Shown: positions 1-11,929 of the stretch, piece by piece
Layout of the letters: each line of letters starts with the position of its first letter
Numbering within the stretch: position 1 is the first letter of the stretch
From: Siphonodentalium dalli
Lineage: Eukaryota > Mollusca > Scaphopoda > Gadilida > Siphonodentaliidae
NCBI GenBank assembly: GCA_032622095.1
Contig: CP136061.1
Coordinates: 137,353,587 to 137,417,586, forward strand
Direction: 5' to 3'
DNA: 64,000 bases
Program-made: the position numbers and the translations under genes
The notes under the pieces: model-generated
The model's input: only the letters and a program-made list of their open reading frames with translations
What the model was told of the DNA's origin: nothing
The model's database searches: none

Positions 1-1
1 G

Positions 2-187
2 AGTGAATGTGGATATCTGCGTTCGTGTATTGCCGCGGACAGTGAATGTTTCCAGTCAGAAACAAATTCGTACTCACAAAGTGGTTACGAATGTGACCAT
101 ACTCGAGAAGATCTACTCAACGATCTTTCCGTGGACAGTTATAACTCTTCTGGAAGTTCTATGACGTATAGGAACATACCATTATGA
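2..187 (+). CDS. Candidate 3' terminal coding exon, partial (5' end outside window)
   Basis: The frame starting at base 2 stays open from the window edge to a TGA at 185-187 and gives about 61 residues rich in Ser, Asp, Glu, Asn, Tyr and Cys, ending in SSMTYRNIPL. This composition resembles a disordered acidic C-terminal tail, as on many receptors or scaffold proteins, but I recognise no family. A canonical AATAAA follows 220 bases later, as expected for a last exon and 3' UTR. A caution: the next frame (from base 3) is also open for about 55 codons and is Val-rich, so the choice of frame rests only on composition. The upstream part of the gene is outside the window. Confidence 0.4.
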   Translation, partial: SECGYLRSCIAADSECFQSETNSYSQSGYECDHTREDLLNDLSVDSYNSSGSSMTYRNIPL

Positions 188-407
188 CATATGTTTTAGA
201 TAGTTTTAAAATTTATTCAAATTTGATTTGAGACGATATTATTGTTGTTATCTGTTTTGATAAAAATTCTGTGATAATGAAATCCTAAATGCTCATTTTC
301 AATATATATGTATATAAATATATATCTCTTTTATTCCTCCAAAATTTGAAGAGTTAAATATATAATTTATAACAACGAACAAATTCAACCCGCCACCTCA
401 AATTGTA

Positions 408-413
408 AATAAA
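408..413 (+). promoter_or_regulatory. Poly(A) signal AATAAA of the gene ending at 187
   Basis: AATAAA lies about 220 bases after the stop codon in AT-rich sequence suited to a 3' UTR. It is the first canonical signal downstream of the candidate terminal exon. Confidence 0.4.
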
Positions 414-1221
414 ATGCAGTCGACATTTATTGAACAATTATAGACAAGCACACAGTGTAATTACCAATATAATATAAACAGACATTAATCAGGCAGAAAC
501 CATGCATGTATGAACACAGGCAGTCGAACACTTACATATAAATGTACATATACAGTTACATATACATGTATGATCATACATACTAAACTGGCGGGCGGGC
601 AGACAGACGGGCATATGTACGAAAGACATAACTATATGCATGGAAAATCAACTGAACAGACAGTATGCTGGACAAGCATGTATCCAAATTGACGGCAATC
701 GTTCGGATATTCATCCGAGCAGGCAGCGGACAAGCGGGAAATCGGACAGACAATCCGGGGTACTAATTCAGCCTGTTCTCGTGAAAATAAGCACAACACA
801 CACGGGCTTATTTTGAATGTCACATTTTGGACCATATAGAGCTTATTTGAGGAAAAAATACGCTCTATATGGGCGTAAAATTTGTTGTTCAGAACAAGCC
901 CGCGTGGAGCTTATTTTAATACGAATTAAGCTCATATAGGCACTATTTAATTCAATTGTTCCATCGACTCGACTTCCGAGATGAACGCTCTTGATAATGT
1001 GTGTTCACTGCGGCCCGCGTCATTCAACGTGATAACGTGTTTATCAGCTTATTTCAGAATCACATAAGTCTAATATGAACATATATGTGAATATTTAGGT
1101 CCTATATGAACCTATTTCATGAGGATATGTTGACTAAATAGTTTTAGGGCCCGGTTTGATCCGAACTATATATATATTATGAGTGGTCTTTATACCACAC
1201 GGTAACAAACTACAATTCACA
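414..1221. other. Intergenic stretch, no gene seen
   Basis: This stretch holds AT-rich DNA, short alternating 'tatacat' runs and scattered 'gcttattt' / 'tatatggg' words near 780-1100. Short open frames here show no protein-like features. Confidence 0.5.
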
Positions 1222-1482
1222 TATATAGTTCAGTCTCCTCGCTTCGCTGGTCTGACCACTGCCATAACGTATAGAGACTATAAGGAAACCTTACACATTG
1301 TTGAAGACTTTTGTCGGTTACAATTCATTCTGCATTATTCTGAGAAACTGAACTGTTTTCATTTGTAAATTGGCTATAGATCAAATCGTGATGAATTAAT
1401 TGTAACCGACATAAGTCTTAAATCATATATACGTGATTGTAGTGGTCAGACCAGCGTAGCGAGGGGACTGAACTCTGCCTTA
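1222..1482. mobile_element. Fold-back repeat (MITE-like), copy with about 55-bp arms
   Basis: The left arm (about 1222-1277) carries 'ctggtctgaccact', and the right arm (about 1427-1482) carries its inverse complement 'agtggtcagaccag', each next to a 'gttcagtc' word and its complement. The spacer contains a second inverted pair: 'gtcggttacaattcat' near 1313 and 'attgtaaccgac' ending near 1410. I could not fix a target-site duplication. Confidence 0.6.
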
Positions 1483-2119
1483 TAGTTTAGCATACGGTCT
1501 ATATGGTTTAGAAGAGCGACGAATTTGTAGTGACGTGACTGCACGGATATCTTTTATTATGAGCGTCAAGCTTAGAGTGTCCAACTACATGCTCCCTATA
1601 TACCATTGAATACCAAATGTCCCAACTCTGAAAAAAACTTCGTTTGCACTACCGGGCAAAGTTCATTAAATTGTTTACAGCTCCTACATCGATATAGGTG
1701 TTATTCTATCAATCCATCTTAGCTGTCGCAAACTGGTACACGATGTTGTAAACTAATACGGAGATATATTTTGAACTTTCGAGAAGGCCAATCGATCAGC
1801 GAGAACACAAAGTATGTTTGGAAAGCATTTCCGGGTATATAGGGATATTATGCAGGTATTTTAAGAAGGAAGTCGGGACATTTGGCTTGACATCGTTTGT
1901 GGGCCAAATTGTTCCTTAAACAATTCGAATGGCTTAATTGTTCCCACACAAACCGCTTTGTATATGCTAGCTTTAATTAACATGAAAAGAATTCAGATTG
2001 TGATGAGCTTAGCCATGATTTGTCGTTGGATGACGAATTGCCCACGTCCAGAGCTGTCTAGTTATACACGCATCACGAGGATATAACTCTCATGCGGCCA
2101 CGTATAGCTCTAGGGTGTA

Positions 2120-2357
2120 CAGTAATGCCATAATTAATCGACTCCTTAACCACAGCAGAATTATGGGTAACTTTTCAGGATTTAGTCGGAAATATGGCTT
2201 GTTGTCATTCATCGGAAAGCTCTCCCCCGGCATTCATCGGAAAGCTCTCGGGGAGAGCTTTCCGATGAATGGCAACAAGCCATATTTCCGACTAAATCCT
2301 GAAAAGTTACCCATAATTCTGCTGTAGGTAAGGGGTCGATTACTTAGGGCATTACTG
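2120..2357. mobile_element. TA-flanked palindromic MITE, copy 1
   Basis: Terminal inverted repeats start CAGTAATGCC and end GGCATTACTG, with TA immediately outside both ends (2118-2119 and 2358-2359). Almost the whole 238 bp is a palindrome that shares 'cagaattatgggtaa' and 'tcaggattta' with its complement, with a duplicated 'cattcatcggaaagctct' at the centre. TA target duplication is typical of Tc1/mariner-type elements. A second copy is at 30964-31131. The two short open frames inside are by-products of the palindrome. Confidence 0.8.
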
Positions 2358-2511
2358 TATTACATGTAAGTCATGTTCATATGCGCCGGTATGTTTCCTG
2401 TTAATGTCACACATGCTGTGACATTGCAAGAGGCACAAAATCCTGGTTACGACCTTGATTTTTCTACGTATATGTGTAATTTGAAACTTGACATTTTAAA
2501 TTACTACTTGT

Positions 2512-2610
2512 GTCGTTACAATTCGTTCTGCATTATTTTGAGAAACTGAACTTCAATATACATTTTTTAATTGGCGAGATAAAATCAGAATGAATTATGA
2601 CCGACTAAAT
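2512..2610. repeat. Second copy of the about 100-bp inner fold-back seen at 1313-1410
   Basis: The stretch has the same order of words as 1313-1410 (ttacaattcgttctgcat, then gagaaactgaact, then a gaccgac terminus). It lacks the outer 'ggtctgaccact' arms, so the inner unit seems to be a mobile repeat in its own right. Confidence 0.55.
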
Positions 2611-4123
2611 TAAGTCTTACATAAAAACTAATGTTATGTTTAATACATCCTGTATAAACGATGGCTAGTGGACATACCAGCATATTGATGGGACTATATA
2701 GGTCAGCAAATAATCGAAATTCCGATCCATAGGCTTGATAAACTCTGACGTGATATAAACACTATTTATGTTTACCGTGTTGGAAATAACGCTCTTTATT
2801 GTTACAGACCCGATTTTTTTAATTCTTCAGTATAGTGTTTCCTTGGCATAATAACTCTGAAGGGGTATCATTGTCGCCATATTTTGGTGTGATGTGTAAC
2901 CAGCTTTAGGAAATGTGCTAATCTTCGAGCCTTATAAATATACTCTGAATATATTACAAATGTTCGCGCCGGTTTGCATGATTCATTGTAGCATTACGAT
3001 TATTCGATCAATCAGGTTTGCTTTACAGCTCAGTTCGTGTGACGAGGGCTTCAAAACAAAAATCAACATACTACTTAAATTTCGGGCGGTTCCTTCTTTT
3101 GCATAATATGCGATATATTTGATCATTATTTTGTGATAAACACTGACTGTACACCTCGTTGACGTAATAAGCGACACTCGTCATAGGTGCAAAACAATAT
3201 TTACACACTGCATAGCTAGTGGATCTATTGTGGGGAAGTCCATTCATCGTCATCATTCGTTCGAATCGAATGAATGAAGATATGTAAGGATACCCCAGCG
3301 CGCCTGCGTCATACTAGTATAAACTTGAAGACCGCCCCAAAATACATTATGAATGAAACACAACCTAACTGTTTACGATGTGTCTATACGGTCGCCCAAG
3401 GTTCTATAATTAAATGTGTTTGAGATAACTCGCTATATGACGTATACTCTGCGTCATCGTGAAATTCCGGAAATATAATCACACAAAAGGTATATTTTTT
3501 GTGTTGTTTTGGTGGATTATTACGTGGATTAATGAGCGAAACCGATCAGCCAGCCGGTACAAGGCGTTAATTCGAAAAACAAATATTACATGACGTGTGT
3601 ACCACCCTCTTTTAATTGTATTTGTGAGATAATATCTTCTATTGTAAGTGGTATAAAGTTTGTTAACCTTACTGCTTCGACTGTACATGTTTTCATAAGT
3701 TCAGGCTATATACGCTCGCACATTATATGCAGCTGACAAGATTACTCGATATACAGCGTCACTTCGTCTAAATATAATGTCTACGTGAAACTTTGTCGAT
3801 GCAACTACGTCTATCGTCTATACACCCACATTGAGCGAACGGTACCCAGAGACACACGGATCATGCTTACAAGACACCCGGGAGCCCACAAGATCCCCAG
3901 ACACATTGTCTACAAGAAACCTGATTCATATTAAAGTGAAATTCAGTGACTCTCGATGGCGAACTCGTTTTGGTTTCTTTATCGCCGATAGTTGCGTCCC
4001 GAATCGAGAAATAAATATTTACAAATGAGCGTAGTTCAGATAATGTTTTTTATGGAGTGGTACGGTCGATTTTCTTGGGATTTTCGACGATGTATAGTAG
4101 AATGCTACATTCCGGCAGTTGGC
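2611..4123. other. Intergenic stretch, no gene seen
   Basis: The stretch is AT-rich unique-looking DNA. It contains one 'aacgctctttatt' word near 2787, the inverse of AATAAAGAGCGTT, which recurs through the window. No coding exon or repeat boundary could be supported. Confidence 0.5.
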
Positions 4124-4768
4124 ATAGTCACGGGGCGCCAAGTGCCGCGCGAGAATCGGTTCGAAATCTGCAGACGACCCAGCGCGAAATCGCACGTGTC
4201 TCGGCGCCCTTCCGGTCACAAATGTCAAGGTCGGCTCCAAAATTGAATTAAACAGCGACAAAGGTGAGTTAATGCAGAATATAACACACAATGCATACTC
4301 CACAATGATCACTAGTATCGAATCAGTAGCTTTTATGGAGTATTATGCAATAAGATTTGTTTATTTTACATGTTTACAAAAGTCATTATTTCCAAGTGCA
4401 TTTTCAATGGAATATCCACCAATTTCCACGAGTGATTAACCGCAATTCTGGAAGCTACGCTTGAGTATATTGTTGCTCAATGTTAGATACATACATTTCC
4501 TAGCTCCCAAACCACAAGTAAGTTTAGTATTATACTTGTATGCCACACAAAATGAATCTTAAAATGACCCGAAAATGTCACGGTTCCCTTCCGGTCAACT
4601 ATTAGCATTTGGGTTCGCATCGGTTTGATCATGCCCCAGTTCCGAATCTGCACGTATTTAGTTTTCGCATTATTTGACCAGTATTTTCGTGCTCGTTTGA
4701 GACTTATCACGCATATTTTATTTCCATATTTACTAGTAATGACTAGCACCACATATAACACTATTTAT

Positions 4769-4999
4769 ACGGCGATATCTTGTTAAATGCACCTTGCTAG
4801 GCGACTTCGAAGCACGAACTATTATTTTATTTAAAAGGATGTCGTTTTTATGTGTAAACAATAAGTGGGAATACATATACACACCTGGCATTGATCCGAT
4901 ATGACTCGTGTTGCGTACACGTCGCTAAAATCATAATATGCGTACTGTCTACATTATATAATGTATCGTCTCAAACTTACACAAGTTTGTTTCTGTTAT
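4769..4999. mobile_element. 231-bp insertion inside the left arm of the fold-back element
   Basis: The right arm reads straight across this site (near 5842-5850), giving the empty site tatttat/ctgac. The left arm has 231 extra bases here, flanked by TTAT at 4765-4768 and 4996-4999, a candidate 4-bp target duplication. I see no clear terminal inverted repeat, so the element type is unknown. Confidence 0.65.
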
Positions 5000-5176
5000 C
5001 TGACCGAATAATGGTTGTTTATGCCTGTTTGGTGGCTTCATATACATGTCCCAAGCACACACCATGCATATTGCATAGCAGGATTTAAATTCATTTAACT
5101 TGACAAATCTGACACCCAAGTAGTGGTGGACTTTTAGAGATCTTTAAATATTATATTTATACTGGGGCAAACGAAG

Positions 5177-5700
5177 TTAACACGAGCCGTGTCGGTTTCG
5201 AGAAAAGCCAGCACATTTCGGATCTCCCATAAAACGAATGAACTTTGGACCGAAACATTCATAACCAACTCCCCACAATTGTTTTGTCTGTGGACTATAT
5301 CTCATCCCCATAACATGTTCAGTTTCCAAAAACTTCACTATACGTCCATAAATAGCTGGAACGATATGTTCTGCATGGGGAACGTTCCGGATGATAATAA
5401 TCGGAGGAATGCCATCCAATCATCTAATCGGTCATGCGAAATAAGAGATTCTATGGCCGATGGAATTAGCTTGTTTATTTCTTCCACGACAGTCGAATTG
5501 TTGGCAGAAGACATCACGTCACAAGACTCGTCCTCGGTGACACGTTCCGACTCGTCCATATCGCAGTCTTCTTTGAATAGCGATTTCCTTGAGTGGACAC
5601 CCCTCATAGGTGTACCAATTCTAGACATTTTAGCGGACAACGATGTGTTTGGACTATTGGTATCAATCGGTGGCGTTGTGCTCTTTTGTTCTACTTGCAT
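5177..5700 (-). pseudogene. Decayed coding segment in the loop of the fold-back element
   Basis: On the minus strand, a protein-like frame runs from 5700 to about 5400 (with LIPSAIESLISHDRLDDWMA, then FPMQNISFQLFMDV). The coding sense then continues in another frame down to 5177 (FLETEHVMGMRYSPQTKQLW, then FIRFMGDPKCAG), so one frameshift lies near 5340-5410. The composition is that of a real protein, with an acidic Ser/Asp-rich lead and then a compact hydrophobic/aromatic domain. It sits exactly between the two arms, so it is either the remains of the transposon's own protein or a captured host exon. I do not recognise the domain with confidence. Confidence 0.5.
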
Positions 5701-6486
5701 ATTTGCAAAAGTCCACCACTACTTGGGTGTCAGATTTGTCAAGTTAAATGAATTTAAATCCTGCTATGCAATATGCATGGTGTATGCTTGGACATGTATA
5801 TGGAGCCACCAAACAGGCATAAACAACCATTATTCGGTCAGATAAATAGTGTTATATGTGGTGCTAGTCATTACTAGTAAATATGGAAATACAATATGCG
5901 TGATAAGTCTCCAACGAGCACGAAAATACTGGTCAAATAATGCGAAAACTAAATACGTGCAGATTCGGAACTGGGGCATGATCAAACCGATGCGAACCCA
6001 AATGCTAACAGTTGACCGGAAGGGAACCGTGACATTTTCGGGTCATTTTAAGATTCATTTTTTGTGGCATACAAGTATAACACTAAACTTACTTGTGGTT
6101 TGGGAGCTAGGAAATGTATGTATCTAACATTGAGCAACAGTATACTCAAGCGTAGCTTCCAGAATTGCGGTTAATCACTCGTGGAAATTGGTGGATATTC
6201 CATTGAAAATGCACTTGGAAATAATGACTTTTGTAAACATGTAAAATAAACAAATCTTATCGCATAATACTCCATGAAAGCTACTGATTCGATACTAGTA
6301 ATCATTGTGGAGTATGCATTATGTGTTATATTCTGCATTAACTCACCTTTGTCGCTTTTTAATTCAATTTTGGAGCCGACCCTGACATTTGTGACCGAAA
6401 GGGCGCCGAGACACGTGCGATTTCGCGCTGGGTCGTCTGCAGATTTAGAACCGATTCTCGCGGGGCACATGACGCCCAGTGATAGT

Positions 6487-8996
6487 GTCTGAATAATAAC
6501 TTAACAGTTTAACGCACCCGAACAAGTCCATAATTTGTCTTTAACATTTTAACCGGGGTTCTTATATATACGATCCTGGATCCTGTAGACACTGCCGGTG
6601 TTTTGTTTTCATGGGAGCCGTACTCGAAGTGTGCTCAGAGTAAATATATGCGACATTATACGTCTTTGTCACACTTATGGTAATAAGTATACGTACACGA
6701 CGTATTGTCAATAAGAAATATCGCTTATGTGCCAATAAGTCTGACTAATTTTGATGATATCATTAGTTTTGACGTAAGGTGCATGCTATACGGAAATTGT
6801 ATAGTGTTTCATATGGCATTATAATGAGTCGTATTTATCACTGAAGTTTCTCGCTCAGCCATCCTCAATGCATGCATGGAAAACTTTCAAAAAACATATG
6901 CACCCAAAAGATAGACGCAACAGCGAACCAAATTATTGGAGTAATGTACATAACTTTTACTCAAATTGATGGTAGCGCACCGCGCCAATAAACTGGTCCT
7001 GACAATACTCGATTACTATAAATTTGTTTGGAAGTCACATTTCATTATACGTTCTGAGAAACTTGAAACAGTTCAAGCGCCTGGTGAAAAGTATACAGAA
7101 ACACAGCTATGAATATAAACCCGATTGGTAATTATGAAATTGCTATTAATCAACAAATATAGGATGCTTGTTCCGATCAGTTTTGATTGAGACATTCAAA
7201 ATTCTACATGGAAAGTTTAATATTGATCCAACCACGTTTTTGTTTCCGCAGAAAACACTTATATACACTGCGACGTATTGTCATACTTGGAAGATCCACA
7301 CATAATCATAGTAAAAAAAATCGTTGTACTGTATATATTTATATTATACGATGGGTGCTAATGACACGATTTATTCCTTGTGGAAATTCGACTTTCTTTT
7401 ATTTCACAAAAACGGAAATTCCAGCTGGATGGGAGAATGATGTAATGTACATCAATTGTGCATGTGCCACAGTCAGTATAAATAAAATAATTCAAGCGCC
7501 CAGATTCCGGAACATATATAAATCGGGCTTCTCGAAATTTTTTAAAGGTCTAAATACTTTCACAAATTATTTGATTAAACAGATTGCACCCCGGAGCGAT
7601 ACTTAAAGATACGTTTAGCGTTGGCGGTCGACATTGCTATTAAAATAGTCACATCCGTTAAACCGCCACAAACAAAATGAATATTGTATTATAGACAAAC
7701 TGTGTTCTCAAATCACCGAATTGTTTACAACATACCGGTATACCGCTCGTAAATCATCGCCTCTCGTGATTCCGGTGTTGAATGGGTCACTGTGAATCAT
7801 TCTCCTAAAAAATCGGCACGCGGTGTTGAGTGTTTTGCTTATCGCTCACTATTTACGTTTTGTATATAAACAAATGATTGATTGAACATATTTTCGGTGA
7901 TTTATGATGGGTGATTGAAATGGGATAGGCTAAGACAACAAGCTTGTGGTGGTTTTTTTTTTTATGTTAGTCTCTTCCCAAACGACATGAGGTCATTCGG
8001 GACGATTCGGGCGGGAGTTGAAGCTATTTTATAATAATTTTAGATTAAACAGGGCGAGGTGAAAGTACTAGATCACATTCAACAAGTCAAGAGATAAAAA
8101 GTGGAGTGGGTGTGATTTAGCTAATAAAATAAGGATAGCCAAGGCAATGAAAGGACAGTAGTTATAGAGTTAGGGTATAAGGATATTTTGAAAAGAGATA
8201 ATAGTAGGTGTTGGTAATTGGCACAGTCTATGTGTGTGTGTCTTCGGTTGTTGTATCGCTTCTTATGATACGTTCACACACTGGCAAGTTTGTACGGCAT
8301 TTTTGCAGCCATTTTCTAATAGAAAACCCAATATCTGGTGGCAGAATATGAACGACACGACGAGTAAAATTTCGATAGTTCCTCATGTAACGGTGCTACT
8401 AACACATTGCCTTAAATTGCATGTATGATTGATTATTGCGAGATAATTGCATGATATTTACAGGCAAATATATTAGTTCACTACGGCCCTCTGAGATTAA
8501 TTGCCTGCAAACATGTCAGACAAGTTTGCCCATGAACTTATATATACATCGCTGGTTTGCCAGCGTGCGAACGTACCCTTAATCTCTATTAGAATCGATT
8601 TATTGGTTAACCTAGTCAGCTAGATGTCGCAGCCACTGAACCTGTTTGCAGATCCTCAATTAGAGGTAGGACTAATGCTACCCACGAATTACAATTGGGT
8701 TACTTTGGGTTACAGTGATGTACACAGGAGAGTCCACGAACCAGGATTGGCATATACGCAAAGTTTCTGCATGAAAAAAAAAATCATATCGTCGGGCATC
8801 GAATGTACCTTTAAATTTCGGATTTATAACCTTGAGTCAGAATTGCATGAACAAAATATTGACATTTTTACCTCACACCAAACAAATTCAAACTAGGAAC
8901 CACGTGCTTTACATTGTGCCAATGTTTTGTTTGGCGTCTGAAATTTCAAGAAGAGTGATTGCATGTATTTTATATGTTTAAATATCAAAACTACTA
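6487..8996. other. Intergenic stretch, no gene seen
   Basis: AT-rich DNA without a supported exon, array or inverted-repeat pair. The longest open frame (near 7187-7606) begins at TTG and reads like noise. Confidence 0.5.
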
Positions 8997-9000
8997 TTAA

Positions 9001-9371
9001 CCCTTTACCCAACAAACCGGCCAAATAAAGCTGCAACAGCCTAAATTATCTTGGGTCTGTCTCAATAAAACCATACAAATATGGATATCATTGGAACCGG
9101 CTCATTGACCACATTGTGATGGTTACAGTTATGCCCTGTGCCAATGCATTCTCTTATATATGCGAGTCGACCATAGGTCGCCTCGCATATATAAGAGAAT
9201 GCATTGGCCTAAAAAAATCTTTTTTTACCATTTTTTCTTACATTCTTTAACAATTTTATAATTTTTATTGTGTTAAGCCAATGCATTCTCTTATATATGC
9301 GAGGCGACCTATGGTCGACTCGCATATATAAGAGAATGCATTGGCACAGGGCCGTTCTGTTGGGTAAAGGG
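9001..9371 (+). mobile_element. TTAA-flanked MITE family A, copy 1 (piggyBac-like ends)
   Basis: The tips are CCCTTTACCCAACA and TGTTGGGTAAAGGG, with TTAA directly outside both ends (8997-9000 and 9372-9375). TTAA duplication and a CCC-type tip fit piggyBac-type transposition. The interior holds two near-perfect hairpins built on 'caatgcattctcttatata' and its complement (about 9136-9212 and 9276-9347). No coding capacity. Copy 2 at 21899-22290 has the opposite orientation. Confidence 0.85.
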
Positions 9372-9732
9372 TTAACCAATCTGAGCCCAGAATTGTTTTA
9401 ATTCTCTCCTGCCCAAAAGCCGTTGGATGGCGCTACCAATCGAATTACGTCACTGTAACCATTAAGGGGCACACAATCGGTGCGGTTTGTATTATCGGTA
9501 ATATCAGTTAAATGTTACATTTTTACCGCGGATAAAGTGTCGGTTGCCTCACTATTTAAAAATATTATGAATTTTGTTTAAAAGATGCTCTATATCTTTC
9601 TTTTGTCGATACGAATTCAGATAATTGAATTCGAGTCTTCGGTAGTGCGACGTTTGTTCCGAGGGTTACAACACTTCAGACAACAACATATATGTGATAG
9701 TTTTGAAAGCGTTTTTTTTTAACTTAACTTAA

Positions 9733-10087
9733 ATGGGTACAGTACACTAAGTCCGGCCATGTATGGGACCATCTCCATTTATACTCAACAAAATATATGC
9801 AACAATAGAATGAATTTGAGCCATGGATTAGTGCAAAGTACACTCGTGTGCTCTATGAACGGTTCAAACAACACGGTAATTATAATGAAAATGAGTTTAT
9901 GACTCGAGTCATAATTTCATTAACTCATGTTTTTATAATTACCATGTTGTTTGCGTCGTTCATAGAGCACACGGGTGTATTTTGTACTAATCCATGGCTA
10001 AAATTCATTCATTTGCTCCATATATTCTGTTCAGTATAAAAGGAGATGGTCCAATAAATGGTTGGATTTAGTGTACAGTATACCCCT
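9733..10087. mobile_element. TTAA-flanked fold-back MITE family B
   Basis: Inverted arms of about 170 bp meet near 9911. The tips are ATGGGTACAGTACAC and the complement of AGGGGTATACTGTACAC, with TTAA outside both (9729-9732 and 10088-10091). AGG-type tips with TTAA resemble Kolobok elements, as I recall that family. The short open frame inside is a palindrome by-product. Confidence 0.75.
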
Positions 10088-10318
10088 TTAAAACGTGTTT
10101 AAAAAGATACATTTCAATTGGAATACACATGCGTATCACAGATGAAGAGTGTAATGTTCTAAAATTAGCCACATTTTCTGTCCCAATGCGTGGAAAAAGG
10201 GGGTTATTTCCTAGTGACATACACTCGTGTTGACTGGTAATTCAGACTGAACATTACTACATTATATATACCACTAAATCTATACCGAACGTTCATGGAA
10301 AAGATGCACCATCTGTAA

Positions 10319-10544
10319 CCCTTTGATGACGGGAGCTGCGCTGGTGCAGCAGTAAATATCATGTGCCAGTACATTCTCGTATATATGTGAGTCTCCCATA
10401 GGGAGCCTCGCATATATAAGAGAATGCACTGGCTTACAATGTCAAGGTAAATATTTATTCTCTTATATATGCGAGGCTCCCAGTGGGAGAATGCATTGGC
10501 ACATGGTATTCGCAAAATTTCAGGAAGCTCCAGTCATGGAAAGG
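10319..10544. mobile_element. TTAA-type MITE family C, copy 1
   Basis: The left tip CCCTTTGATGACGGGAGCT and right tip AGCTCCAGTCATGGAAAGG match the family copy at 52256-52376. TTAA is present on the right (10545-10548) and mutated to GTAA on the left. The centre holds the same 'tatataagagaatgca' hairpins as family A, so A and C share internal sequence while their tips differ. Confidence 0.7.
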
Positions 10545-10548
10545 TTAA

Positions 10549-11929
10549 GGAGATCCCGACCACGTTCGCCATGCATTAAAACACTCATTCGAACTTCTCA
10601 GTAAGCATCGCGCCCTGTACTGAAGTATGTGTGTAAGTGAAAGGTGCGTTGGTATTTGTGCGTCTATATCAGGGGATTGCCTACTTAGTGGGCTCCTGGT
10701 CCGGGTTTGTGTGCACGAAATGTACCCTCATTTTGATTTCGGATCTTGATAGCAGAATTGGTAGTGATTGATATTTCCTTTGGTCAGTTCAACTGGTTCG
10801 TGGTAATTTTCCCGCTATTTTGAAATCCAAGATGGCCACCATTCTCAATTTTGGAAATTCACCTGTTTTACTAAATCGCTCGATGTGACGTTAGTTTGGA
10901 TTCTCTAGCATAGCAATTTGACTAACTTCATACACATATGCTACGAATTATACAAAAATACATATGAATTTAATTAGCATACTTTGATAACTATTCACAT
11001 TTTGGGGTAAGAATGCGATTTCACATAGGGGTATATCCCGTTTGTTTTGTTTCCACCCATAAGAAGAGAGGGTAAATGTACTATACATGGTTGTGTTCTC
11101 TAATTTTGGGGAGATATACAAATGTAAAAAATGTTGGTTCATATGTTATATCGCCTGTCCCAGAAAATAAATAAAAACTTATCCTCCCCTATTTTTCTCT
11201 ATTTCCACAATTTGAGTATTTGGAATACGAACAGCATAAATCTTGTGAACTTATGATTGGTTCTAACTCTATTCGTGATTATATAAAAAATTTGTACATG
11301 TAGTAACACAAAATCTTAATTTTGTATTTTTAGAGAAAAGATCGGAAAACGTAAAAAAAAAAAAATGGATAATTTTATTTTAACAGCATTTTGTGTGCCA
11401 ATTTCCAAATTTGATACTCCAGAAAACATTTAGTTTGCTGGATATGCTATATTTACCCCTCTATGCCAACGTATAGACATTTTGTTGAGGATTAACAAAA
11501 GCTCGCCATTTATATGCAAGCACTAGAGCTTGAAACCTTTTATCATTTCTACAAATTGAGCATTTGGAATATGAACAGCATGCGAATTCATGGTTGGCTC
11601 TATCTAGATTTGTCATTCTTTACACAATTTGTTCATTTAGTAACGAACAGAATAAAGATAGTTACTAAATGAATTCATATGAGAAACAAGACCCTGTGCT
11701 GATACGTTCACATGACTGCAGAAACTGGGAAGACCGGTATCCTGAAGACCACAACAGTCAGCACTTATCAAAATCAGCTATACAGCTATAAGGAGGAGTC
11801 AGGGTGTGTAGTTGGAAAGTTCAATGTTATCATCCCGCCTCCCCCACCACTCAAAATACATGGATCGCATATGGAGCAAAACATAGTTCACATATGGAGC
11901 ATATTCGATCCATATTAAGTGTAAGCTAA
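10549..11929. repeat. Repeat-rich intergenic DNA with a duplicated about 120-bp block
   Basis: Around 11195-11320 and 11544-11660 the same word order recurs (catttggaata, gaacagcat, then ggttctaactct or ggttggctctat, then ttgttcatttagtaac). One 'aaatccaagatggccacc' word occurs near 10825, linking this stretch to the arrays at 33-41 kb. No gene is seen. Confidence 0.45.

Larger units (their letters stand above)
4129..6481. mobile_element. Fold-back DNA transposon with 0.8-1.0 kb arms
   Basis: The left arm (4129-5135) and right arm (5707-6481) are inverted copies of each other along almost their whole length, around a 571-bp loop. The tips read CACGGGGCG on the left and CGCCCAGTG on the right. 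ATAGT lies immediately outside both ends (4124-4128 and 6482-6486), a candidate 5-bp target duplication; a 3-bp AGT duplication with chance extension is also possible. CAC-type tips with a 3-bp duplication would suit the CACTA/EnSpm group, but I cannot assign the superfamily. The left arm is longer by 231 bp because of a nested insertion. Confidence 0.8.

Noticed and set aside
5189-5845. 218-codon plus-strand open frame
   Set aside because: It is the shadow of the minus-strand coding remnant in the fold-back loop, and runs on into the transposon arm.
4483-6127. Similar 92-codon open frames at 4483-4761 (minus) and 5849-6127 (plus)
   Set aside because: They are mirror copies in the two arms of a fold-back element; no domain and no consistent start context.
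7187-7606. 139-codon plus-strand open frame
   Set aside because: Non-ATG start, biased toward AT-codon residues, no domain, no splice signals, no repeat of the pattern elsewhere.
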